Source: an uncultured Enterorhabdus sp. (GTDB lineage: Bacteria; Actinomycetota; Coriobacteriia; Coriobacteriales; Eggerthellaceae). From it: DNA of 57,409 nucleotides. The position numbers and the translations under genes were made by a program. Under the pieces are notes generated by a model, which was not told where the DNA came from, searched no databases, and was given only the letters and a program-made list of their open reading frames with translations. The stretch is from assembly GCA_947649205.1 (NCBI GenBank), contig CANSQM010000017.1, positions 1 through 57,409 of the forward strand, read 5' to 3'. Numbering within the stretch: the stretch's first letter is position 1; the number at the start of each line of letters is the position of its first letter. Of this stretch, positions 50,971 to 57,409 are shown one piece after another.

Positions 50971-53580
50971 GTGGAAAGAAGAGAAGTTGAACTGCTCGCC
51001 CCTGCCGGTAATGAGGCAGCGCTTCATGCGGCGGTGGCGGCTGGGGCCGATGCGGTGTACCTGGGGCTCGAGGCCTTCAATGCGCGACGCGGTGCCGACA
51101 ACTTCACCATCGACACGCTGCGGGAGGCCTGCGCCTACGCGCACCTGCGCGGCGTTTCGGTCTATGTGACCATGAACACGGTGATCCTGCCGGGTGAGGC
51201 GGATGCGGCGCTGGAATGCGTGCGCCAGGCCTACCGCGCCGGCGCCGATGGCTTCATCGTGCAGGACATCGGCCTGGCCGCCGAGATCACCCGCACGCTG
51301 CCCGAGGCGTCGCTGCACCTGTCCACCCAGATGAACACCCATAACCTGGCCGGTGTGCGGGCGGCGGCCCGCCTGGGTGCCGAGCGCATCACCCTGGCCC
51401 GCGAGCTCTCGCTGCCCGAGGTGGCGCTGCTGTGCGCCGCCGCGGCCGAGGAGGGCATCGAGGTGGAGGTCTTCGCCCACGGGGCGCTCTGCGTGTGCTA
51501 CTCCGGCCAGTGCTTCATGTCCTCCATGATCGGCGGTCGCTCGGCCAATCGCGGCATGTGCGCCCAGGCCTGCCGCCTGCCCTACGAGCTGAAGAACGGC
51601 GCGCTGCAGAAGAGCCTGCCCTCCCCGGGCGATCATCTGCTCTCGCCCCAGGACCTCTGCACGGTGGACATGGTGCCCCAGCTGGTGGAGGCTGGCGTGG
51701 CCTCCCTCAAGATCGAGGGCCGCATGAAGTCCCCCGAGTACGTGGCCGCCGTGGTGGCCGTCTACCGCAAGGCCCTCGATAGCGCCCTGGCCGCCCGGGC
51801 GGCCGAAGATGCCGCCGAGGATGCGGTCGAAGCCTCCGTGCCCACGGCGCCGGTCACCGACGACGACCGCACGCGCCTGACCGAGGCCTTCTCCCGCGGC
51901 TTCACCACGGCCTATCTGGAAGGCGAGCGCGGCAACGCCATCATGAGCTACCAGCGCCCCAACAACCGCGGCCTGTTCCTCGGTCGCGTGGACGAGGTAC
52001 GCGAGGGGGCGGCCTTCCTCAATGCTTCCCAGATCCTGGCCGAGGGCGACGTGCTGGAATTCTGGACCCGCAAGGGCAACGCCGTGGCCACCCTGGGCCC
52101 CGTGCGCACTGATCGGAAGGGTCGCTACCACATTCCCCTCGACAACAAGACGCGCACGGTGAAGGCCGGCGACCGCGTCTTCCGCGTGCGCAGCGCCGAG
52201 GCCGCCTTCGTCGACGACGCTCGCGAGCCGCGCGTGCCCATCGTGGGCGAGGCCACGCTCCATGTGGGCGAGCCCCTGACCGTGAAGTTCCGTCCCGCCA
52301 CCGTGGCCGACCTGCGGGAAGTCGGCTTCATCGACGATGACTCCCTCATCGAGGCCCTCGACAGCGCTACGGCCGACGGTCTGGCCACCACAGCGGCTAT
52401 CGCCCGCCGTCTCTCGGCGCTTCCCGAAGCTCCCGTGGGCAGTGCCGAGGGCGCGCCGGTGGAAACGGCCCGCACCCGCCCCGTCTCCTTCGACGACGTG
52501 GCGGCCCACATCGATCGTCTGGGCAACACCCCCTTCCAGTTGGTGCGCCTCACGGTGGACATGGACGATGGGGTCGGCATTGGCTTTTCGGCCCTCCACG
52601 GCGTGCGGGCCCAGGCCCTCGATGATCTCGCTGCGGCCCTGAACGCCCCCTGGGCCGATCGCCGTCTGCCCCGGGTGGCCGATCGCGAGCCCTCGCCCGC
52701 GGCCCATCCGTCCGGCTGTCGCATCGCCGTCACCGTGACCAACCCCGCCTGTGCCCGCGCCGCCAAGCGCGCCGGAGCGCACCTCATCTACGTGCCGGCC
52801 CTCAACTACCGCCGGGGCGAGGCGGTCATCGCCGGCCAGAAGAACGCTGCCGCCGAGCAGGCCGGCTATCCCAAGGGCTGCATCCCCATCATGCCCGTGG
52901 TCGATCACGAGGCCGTCGGTCTGTCCCGCGAGGCCGCCGTGGCCTACGACGTGTGGAAGTACGCCGATGGAGGCAAGCCGCTCATGGCCGAGAGCCTCGC
53001 CTCCCTGGAGCGGGCCAACGAGGAGGGGGCGCTCATCAGCGTCGGCGCCCACGTGCCCGTCACCAACGAGCTGGCCCTGCGCACGGTGCGCGAGATGTAC
53101 GGGGCCGAGCGCGTGTGGCTCTCGCCCGAACTCACCCTGCGCCAGATCGAGGACCTCGCCCACGATGCCCCGCTGGAGCTGGGCGTGCTGCTCATCGGCG
53201 CCCAGGAGCTCATGGTCACCGAGCACTGCATGCTCATGAGCCAGGGCCCCTGCAACGAGGACTGCGATGTCTGCCCGCGCCGCAAGAGCCCCCACTTCCT
53301 CAAAGATCGCAAGGGCTTCGAGTTCCCCGTCATCACCGACGCCATGGGCCGCAGCCATCTGTACAACGCCGTGGAACTGGACGTGGCCTCGTCCATGCCC
53401 GAGCTCATGGCCGCCGGCATCTCCGCCTTCATGGTGGACGCCACCCTCATGAACGCCGAGGAAACCGCCCACGCCGTCGGCCGCGCCATCCGGGCCCTGC
53501 ACGTGGCCCAAAACGACGGCAACGCCATCGCGAAAATGCCCAACACCACCTCGGGTCACCTCTACCGCGGCGTTTCCTAG
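50971..53580 (+). CDS. Large U32 family protein (RlhA-like, with C-terminal extension)
   Basis: An 869-residue protein. The N-terminal U32 domain begins ELLAPAGNEAALHAAVAAGADAVYLG and includes the cysteine signature EVFAHGALCVCYSGQCFMSSMIGGR...GMCAQACRLPYE (about 165-205). The middle has the DUF3656-like region, and a second cysteine group is near residue 755-770 (MSQGPCNEDCDVCPRRK). E. coli RlhA, with similar architecture, hydroxylates a 23S rRNA cytidine; a comparable RNA-modifying role is plausible here. The GTG start at 50971 follows AAGGAGAAGAG. It is a second, larger paralogue of the U32 protein at 29210-30658. Confidence 0.87.
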   Translation: MERREVELLAPAGNEAALHAAVAAGADAVYLGLEAFNARRGADNFTIDTLREACAYAHLRGVSVYVTMNTVILPGEADAALECVRQAYRAGADGFIVQDIGLAAEITRTLPEASLHLSTQMNTHNLAGVRAAARLGAERITLARELSLPEVALLCAAAAEEGIEVEVFAHGALCVCYSGQCFMSSMIGGRSANRGMCAQACRLPYELKNGALQKSLPSPGDHLLSPQDLCTVDMVPQLVEAGVASLKIEGRMKSPEYVAAVVAVYRKALDSALAARAAEDAAEDAVEASVPTAPVTDDDRTRLTEAFSRGFTTAYLEGERGNAIMSYQRPNNRGLFLGRVDEVREGAAFLNASQILAEGDVLEFWTRKGNAVATLGPVRTDRKGRYHIPLDNKTRTVKAGDRVFRVRSAEAAFVDDAREPRVPIVGEATLHVGEPLTVKFRPATVADLREVGFIDDDSLIEALDSATADGLATTAAIARRLSALPEAPVGSAEGAPVETARTRPVSFDDVAAHIDRLGNTPFQLVRLTVDMDDGVGIGFSALHGVRAQALDDLAAALNAPWADRRLPRVADREPSPAAHPSGCRIAVTVTNPACARAAKRAGAHLIYVPALNYRRGEAVIAGQKNAAAEQAGYPKGCIPIMPVVDHEAVGLSREAAVAYDVWKYADGGKPLMAESLASLERANEEGALISVGAHVPVTNELALRTVREMYGAERVWLSPELTLRQIEDLAHDAPLELGVLLIGAQELMVTEHCMLMSQGPCNEDCDVCPRRKSPHFLKDRKGFEFPVITDAMGRSHLYNAVELDVASSMPELMAAGISAFMVDATLMNAEETAHAVGRAIRALHVAQNDGNAIAKMPNTTSGHLYRGVS

Positions 53581-53602
53581 CCGCTCCTTACCGTGCCACG
53601 CC

Positions 53603-53638
53603 AGCGGCCCGGGGTCCCCGCCCCGGGCCGCTTTATTT
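53603..53638 (+). terminator. Intrinsic terminator after the large U32 gene
   Basis: A 12-bp perfect stem (AGCGGCCCGGGG 53603-53614, CCCCGGGCCGCT 53621-53632), 6-nt loop and TTATTT. Confidence 0.9.
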
Positions 53639-53645
53639 CCCCTTG

Positions 53646-53654
53646 TGCTAGAAT
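53646..53654 (+). promoter_or_regulatory. Extended -10 of tyrS
   Basis: TGCTAGAAT, 45 nt before the tyrS ATG and just after the preceding terminator. No recognisable -35; the same nonamer type recurs upstream of other genes. Confidence 0.5.
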
Positions 53655-53699
53655 GCCTACACTTATATAGGTACACAGAGACTGAAAAGCGGGTGCTTC

Positions 53700-54911
53700 A
53701 TGCTTACTCCTGAGGAACAACTGCACATCATCAAGTCCGGTACGGCGAACATCGTTCCCGAGGCCGCGCTTCTGGAGAAACTCAAGCGTGGCGTGCCCCT
53801 GAACATCAAGCTCGGCGTGGATCCCACGGCCCCCGACATTCACATCGGCCACGCCGTGCCCCTGCGCAAGCTGCGCCAGTTCCAGGATCTGGGTCACCAG
53901 GTCACCCTCATCATCGGCGACGGCACCGCGCTCATCGGCGACCCGTCCGGCCGCAATTCCACGCGCCCGCAGCTCTCCCGCGACCAGATCAAGGAGAACG
54001 CCCAGACCTACGTGGATCAGGCCTTCAAGATCCTCGATCCCGAGAAGACCGTCCTGCGCTATAACTCCGAGTGGATCCTCGACCTGAACATGGAGTCCCT
54101 GCTCAAGCTGCTGGCGAACTTCACCGTGGCCCGCATCCTCGAGCGCGACGACTTCCACAACCGCTACACGTCCGGTCAGTCCATCAGCCTGCACGAGTTC
54201 CTCTACCCGGTCATGCAGGCCTACGACTCCGTGGTCATCAAGGCCGATGTGGAGCTGGGCGGCACCGATCAGCTGTTCAACCTGCTGGCCGGCCGCGAGC
54301 TCATGGAGAAGATGGGCATGGAGCCCCAGGTCTGCCTCACCCTGCCGCTGCTGGAGGGCACCGATGGCGTGAAGAAGATGTCGAAGAGCTACGGCAACTA
54401 CATCGGGCTCACCGACGAGCCGGCCGACATGTTCGGCAAGGTCATGTCCATCCCCGACGAGCTCATGGTGAAGTACTACCGCCTGGCCTCCACCGAGTCC
54501 GTCGATGAGATCGACGCCATTGAGGCGGGACTGGCGGCCGATGAGCTGCACCCCAACAAGGTGAAGCGTGCCCTGGCTCGCAACATCGTGGCCGCCTACC
54601 ACGGCAATCTCGCGGCGGAAGAGGCCGAGGCCGCCTTCGACCTCGTGTTCAAGCAGCATGCTGTCCCCGAGGACATCGCCGAGTTCGTCGCCGACCTGAC
54701 CCCCAATGACGAGGGCCTCGTCTACGTGGCGCGCCTCATTCACCAGGCGGGGCTCGCCGGCAGCGTGAGCGAGGCCCGCAACCTCATCGACGGCGGCGGC
54801 GTGAAGGTCAACGGCGAGGCTTTGGCCCCCAAGGTCTACAACGTGGAGCCGACCCTGCTGGAAGGCGCCGTCATCCAGGTGGGCAAGCGCAAGTTCGTCC
54901 GCCTCGTGTAG
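53700..54911 (+). CDS. tyrS: Tyrosyl-tRNA synthetase
   Basis: A 403-residue class I synthetase. The HIGH motif is intact (HIGH, 48-51, within LGVDPTAPDIHIGHAV), KMSKS is at 226-230, and an S4 RNA-binding domain closes the protein (about 340-400, SEARNLIDGGGVKVNG). The sequence around HIGH and the length are closer to the TyrZ-type bacterial enzyme. No T-box was found upstream. Confidence 0.96.
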   Translation: MLTPEEQLHIIKSGTANIVPEAALLEKLKRGVPLNIKLGVDPTAPDIHIGHAVPLRKLRQFQDLGHQVTLIIGDGTALIGDPSGRNSTRPQLSRDQIKENAQTYVDQAFKILDPEKTVLRYNSEWILDLNMESLLKLLANFTVARILERDDFHNRYTSGQSISLHEFLYPVMQAYDSVVIKADVELGGTDQLFNLLAGRELMEKMGMEPQVCLTLPLLEGTDGVKKMSKSYGNYIGLTDEPADMFGKVMSIPDELMVKYYRLASTESVDEIDAIEAGLAADELHPNKVKRALARNIVAAYHGNLAAEEAEAAFDLVFKQHAVPEDIAEFVADLTPNDEGLVYVARLIHQAGLAGSVSEARNLIDGGGVKVNGEALAPKVYNVEPTLLEGAVIQVGKRKFVRLV

Positions 54912-55029
54912 GAGTTCTCGCGCCGGCAGCGGACGTTCCGAAAAGTTTTTCAAATTTCTTGCAAGGATTCGCAATGCTGAATCGTGTTACTTGCAGAGAC
55001 GGAAGAGAACTCAAGGAGGAATTTGCATC

Positions 55030-55746
55030 ATGAAGAAGTCTACATTCGCTATTGTCGTCGCGCTCGTTGTGGCCCTGTGCGTGCCGGCGGTGGCGTTCGC
55101 TGCGCTCTCCCCGAGCCCTGCGGCTGAGCCGATTGCCCCGGCCCAGGCCACCAAGCCGGCCGTCCAGCCCAAGGCGAATCCGGCTCCCGAGGCCCCGGCC
55201 GAGGCTGAGAAGGCCGCTCCGGCGGACGAGGATTCCGAGCCTGAGGCGCAGCCTGCTCCCGAGGGCCAGGATGCCTCCCGCGCCTATGGCTATCACCATC
55301 CCGAGAATCACGCCGGCGTCTGCGGCGGCTACGCCGATGCCGATGGCGATGGCCTGTGCGACAACTGCGGTGCCACCGGGGGCGCCTGCCCCAACTACAT
55401 CGATGCTGACGGCAACGGTGTCTGCGACAACTACGGCGATTGCCCTCGCGGTGCCAACGCCTGTCCCGGCTATGCCGACGCTGACGACGACGGCATCTGC
55501 GACAACTGCACGGGCAACGGCGCGAACTGCCCCGGCTACGTCGATGCCGATAACGATGGTGTCTGTGATAACTACGGTAGTGGTGCCGGTAACGGTAATG
55601 GCGCTGGCAACGGCAACGGCAACGGCGGCGGTCGTGGCTACGTGGACGACAACGATAATGGCGTCTGTGACAACTACGAGAACGGCACCGGCGGTCGCGG
55701 TCACCATGGCGGCGGTCAGGGTCGCGGTCACGGATGCATGCGCTAG
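55030..55746 (+). CDS. Secreted Asp/Cys-rich repeat protein, probably calcium-binding
   Basis: A 238-residue protein. A Sec signal peptide (MKKSTFAIVV..., hydrophobic to about 23, cleavage likely after AFA) is followed by a Pro/Ala/Glu-rich linker (about 27-80). Five repeats of the type Y-(V/A/I)-D-A-D-x-D-G-(V/L/I)-C-D-N start at residues 101, 123, 148, 170 and 204; each looks like an EF-hand or thrombospondin-type-3 calcium loop with one conserved cysteine. Gly/Asn-rich and Gly/His-rich stretches follow. AAGGAGG precedes the ATG. It lies 14 nt before an ECF sigma gene, and its Gly/His tail resembles that of the anti-sigma two genes on. Confidence 0.7.
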   Translation: MKKSTFAIVVALVVALCVPAVAFAALSPSPAAEPIAPAQATKPAVQPKANPAPEAPAEAEKAAPADEDSEPEAQPAPEGQDASRAYGYHHPENHAGVCGGYADADGDGLCDNCGATGGACPNYIDADGNGVCDNYGDCPRGANACPGYADADDDGICDNCTGNGANCPGYVDADNDGVCDNYGSGAGNGNGAGNGNGNGGGRGYVDDNDNGVCDNYENGTGGRGHHGGGQGRGHGCMR

Positions 55747-55760
55747 GTTGCCCCTGATCG

Positions 55761-56255
55761 GTGCGGCCCGCTGACGACATAGAGCAAACCATGACGCGCC
55801 ACGGCGATACCGTCTGGCGCGTCTGTCTGAATGCCTTGCGCCGCCCTGCCGATGCGGAAGACGCCTTCCAGGATGCGTTTCTGAAGTACGCCCTCGCTGA
55901 CGAAAAGGCCTTTTCCGACGAGGAGCATCGCAAGGCATGGCTCATCCGCGTCGCCACCAATACCTGTCGCGATATGCAGCGACGGGCCGCGTGGGATGCG
56001 CCTTCGCTGGAGGCGGAGGACTGCGCTGCCGATGTTCCCGTGTCCCATGACCCCGCTGTCCAGCCCGATTCCCGTATCGCCGAGGTGCTCGATGCCATGA
56101 ACAACCTTGACGATCCGCCCCGCACCCCCGTCTACCTCGCCCTTTACGAGGGCTATACGGCCCTTGAGATCGCCACCATGATGGATGCCCCGGTGAACAC
56201 CGTCTACAGCTGGATCGCCCGCGGCAAGAAGACGCTGAAGGAGGCTCTGCAATGA
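55761..56255 (+). CDS. ECF-type RNA polymerase sigma factor
   Basis: A 164-residue sigma-70 family protein. Region 2 is HGDTVWRVCLNALRRPADAEDAFQDAFLKYA with KAWLIRVATNTCRD, and region 4 is PVYLALYEGYTALEIATMMDAPVNTVYSWIARGKKTLKEAL. The GTG at 55761 keeps the first helix (IEQTMTRHG); the ATG at 55791 is an alternative, and neither has a strong ribosome-binding site. Its stop overlaps the anti-sigma start by 4 nt. It follows the secreted repeat protein closely, so all three may be one unit. Confidence 0.88.
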   Translation: MRPADDIEQTMTRHGDTVWRVCLNALRRPADAEDAFQDAFLKYALADEKAFSDEEHRKAWLIRVATNTCRDMQRRAAWDAPSLEAEDCAADVPVSHDPAVQPDSRIAEVLDAMNNLDDPPRTPVYLALYEGYTALEIATMMDAPVNTVYSWIARGKKTLKEALQ

Positions 56256-57184
56256 CCGATATCGAACAGCGCCTGCGCGAAGCCTACGACTCCCAGCATC
56301 TTCCCGCCCCCGTGCGCGCCCGCACCCTCGCCGCCATCGAAGAGGCCCGTGCGCGCCAGGAGAGTGGCGGCCCGGTTGCTTTTTCTCGGCCGTGTGCCAA
56401 TCTTTCCTCGGCGGCCGAACCGACGGAGACGGCGGCCCCGGCCCCGCTCTCCGCTCCTTTCCCGGCTGAGACGGGGGCTCCGGTTCGGGGAGCCGCAACG
56501 TCTGCGTCTCTGCGTCCCCGGCGCCGTCCGCGCGCTCGTTTCGTGACAGCGCTGGCAGCGTGCCTGCTGCTCGTCTTGGCAGCCTTCGGCGCCTACGGGG
56601 TTTATCAAACGCCTTCGGCCTATGTGGATATCGACGTGAACCCGGCCATCGAGCTGACCGTCAACCCCTTCGGCATGGTCATCGGCGCCGACGCTCTCAA
56701 CGACGACGGTCGCACGGTGCTCGATGCGGTGCCCGTGCTGCACCGCTCTTATAAGGATGCGATCGATGCCCTCATGGCCAGCGAGGTTTTCATCTCCTAT
56801 GCTGACGCCGATGCCTTCATCGATATCAATGTCGTGTCAGAGAACGACCGCTTGGGCTCAGATCTTGTGGCCCAGAGCGATGCCGCCATGGCCTCTATGC
56901 CCTGCGAGCACGCCTGCCAGCGCACCGATGCCGACACGCGCGCCGCCGCGGCCGAGGCGGGCCTGTGCGTCGGTCGCTACCAAGCGGCCCAGGAGCTTAT
57001 GGAGCTCGATCCCTCCTATACGCTCGAGGACTGTGCCTCCATGTCCATGCGCCAGCTGCGCGATCACATCGATGCCTGCCACAGTGAAGGCGAGGGAGAT
57101 GAGGCCTCCAGCACTTCCTCTGGAAGCGGCTCGCATCAGGGCCGTGGTGGCGGCCACGGCGGTCACGGCCGCCACGGAAATTAG
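56252..57184 (+). CDS. RsgI-like membrane anti-sigma factor
   Basis: A 310-residue protein. A cytoplasmic N-terminus (MTDIEQRLREAYDSQHLPAPVRARTLAAIEEA) would bind the sigma factor. After a Pro/Ala linker, a membrane helix lies at about 97-117, and the outer part starts YVDIDVNPAIELTVNPFGMVIGADALNDDG (about 124-153), the RsgI-type periplasmic segment. A cysteine-containing helical region follows, and the tail is Ser/Gly/His-rich (GGGHGGHGRHGN). In Clostridium, RsgI proteins sense polysaccharides through extra domains, none of which is seen here. The ATGA overlap with the sigma gene indicates coupled translation. Confidence 0.8.
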   Translation: MTDIEQRLREAYDSQHLPAPVRARTLAAIEEARARQESGGPVAFSRPCANLSSAAEPTETAAPAPLSAPFPAETGAPVRGAATSASLRPRRRPRARFVTALAACLLLVLAAFGAYGVYQTPSAYVDIDVNPAIELTVNPFGMVIGADALNDDGRTVLDAVPVLHRSYKDAIDALMASEVFISYADADAFIDINVVSENDRLGSDLVAQSDAAMASMPCEHACQRTDADTRAAAAEAGLCVGRYQAAQELMELDPSYTLEDCASMSMRQLRDHIDACHSEGEGDEASSTSSGSGSHQGRGGGHGGHGRHGN

Positions 57185-57326
57185 TTTTTCCAAAAAAGTC
57201 AAAATTCCCCCTTGCGCGATTCGCCGGACGGTGTATCATATGCAACCCGCGCTCGAGGAAGGCGCGGCCGCCGGGCCCCAGGGCCGCGGGCGGGGGACGG
57301 CCCCGAAAGAATTTTGAAAAAAGTTC

Positions 57327-57355
57327 TTGACAAGACCGGAGCCGACCTGTAAAGT
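57327..57355 (+). promoter_or_regulatory. Strong sigma-70-type promoter, probably of an rRNA operon
   Basis: A perfect -35 TTGACA (57327-57332), a 17-nt spacer and -10 TAAAGT (57350-57355). An A/T-rich stretch upstream (57306-57326) could serve as an UP element. The G+C-rich sequence after it to the end of the window contains no gene. The form resembles rRNA promoters of high-GC Gram-positives, but the transcribed gene lies outside. Confidence 0.7.
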
Positions 57356-57409
57356 ACTTCCTTGCGCCGCTCGCGAGAGACGGCGGCGGGCGAGGCCCGC
57401 GGAACCTTG

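Noticed and set aside
53640..53699. Possible T-box riboswitch before tyrS
   Set aside because: The leader is under 60 nt after the -10 and no T-box core sequence or specifier stem is seen; the same holds for cysS.

Overview
The window is a 57.4 kb, gene-dense, G+C-rich bacterial chromosome segment. Several features point to an anaerobic Coriobacteriia, most likely Eggerthellaceae (relatives of Eggerthella, Gordonibacter, Adlercreutzia). These are multi-membrane-span LuxR-type regulators encoded divergently from Tat-exported flavin or molybdopterin reductases, a TorD chaperone, clpC, MEP-pathway genes and high-GC codon use. No prophage, CRISPR array or complete insertion sequence was seen. The left edge cuts a tRNA-Pro gene. 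The right edge carries an rRNA-type promoter, so an rRNA operon may begin just outside.

Layout. (1) 1-10.3 kb holds two respiratory modules, each beside a divergent membrane-bound LuxR regulator: a Tat/lipoprotein FAD reductase (278-2068 with regulator 2411-4012) and a DmsA/DmsB-like pair plus TorD chaperone (8543 down to 4768, with regulator 8861-10318). A small zincin metallopeptidase gene lies between them. (2) 10.5-18.7 kb is housekeeping: tatA, greA-lysS (LysRS carries an extra C-terminal tRNA-binding domain), a voltage-gated-type K+ channel, clpC behind a CIRCE-like operator, ispD-ispF. (3) 18.9-24.8 kb is a patchwork: an Rpn/PD-(D/E)XK nuclease, an ECF sigma/anti-sigma pair, a 137-bp element with 27-bp perfect inverted ends, a small alarmone synthetase, and a hipBA toxin-antitoxin pair with three operators, followed by an unrecognised gene. 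(4) 25-32.9 kb: cysS, an ABC exporter operon and its probable TetR repressor (sharing a 38-bp promoter/operator), a U32 protein, a PucR-type regulator, an FKBP isomerase. (5) 33-41.1 kb: arginine biosynthesis argCJBD and argGH. (6) 41.4-47.9 kb: hypB, a third membrane LuxR regulator, and a Tat-exported molybdopterin oxidoreductase with Fe-S subunit and truncated membrane anchor. (7) 47.9-57.2 kb: a class A penicillin-binding protein, a lipoprotein, a second large U32 protein, tyrS, and a secreted Asp/Cys-repeat protein followed by an ECF sigma and an RsgI-like anti-sigma.

The strongest candidate for something undescribed is upstream of argG. A 47-codon leader ORF (37977-38120) ends in a tract with nine arginine codons in its last 13 codons. 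A ladder of mutually exclusive hairpins lies over and beyond its end. This is what an arginine-sensing, ribosome-mediated attenuator would look like. A 16-bp palindrome (TTGTGCA-NN-TGCACAA) occurs upstream of argC, of the argG leader, and of an unknown 92-residue protein gene, which suggests a second, DNA-level layer of arginine control. All functions are inferred by reading the sequence; no database search was run.
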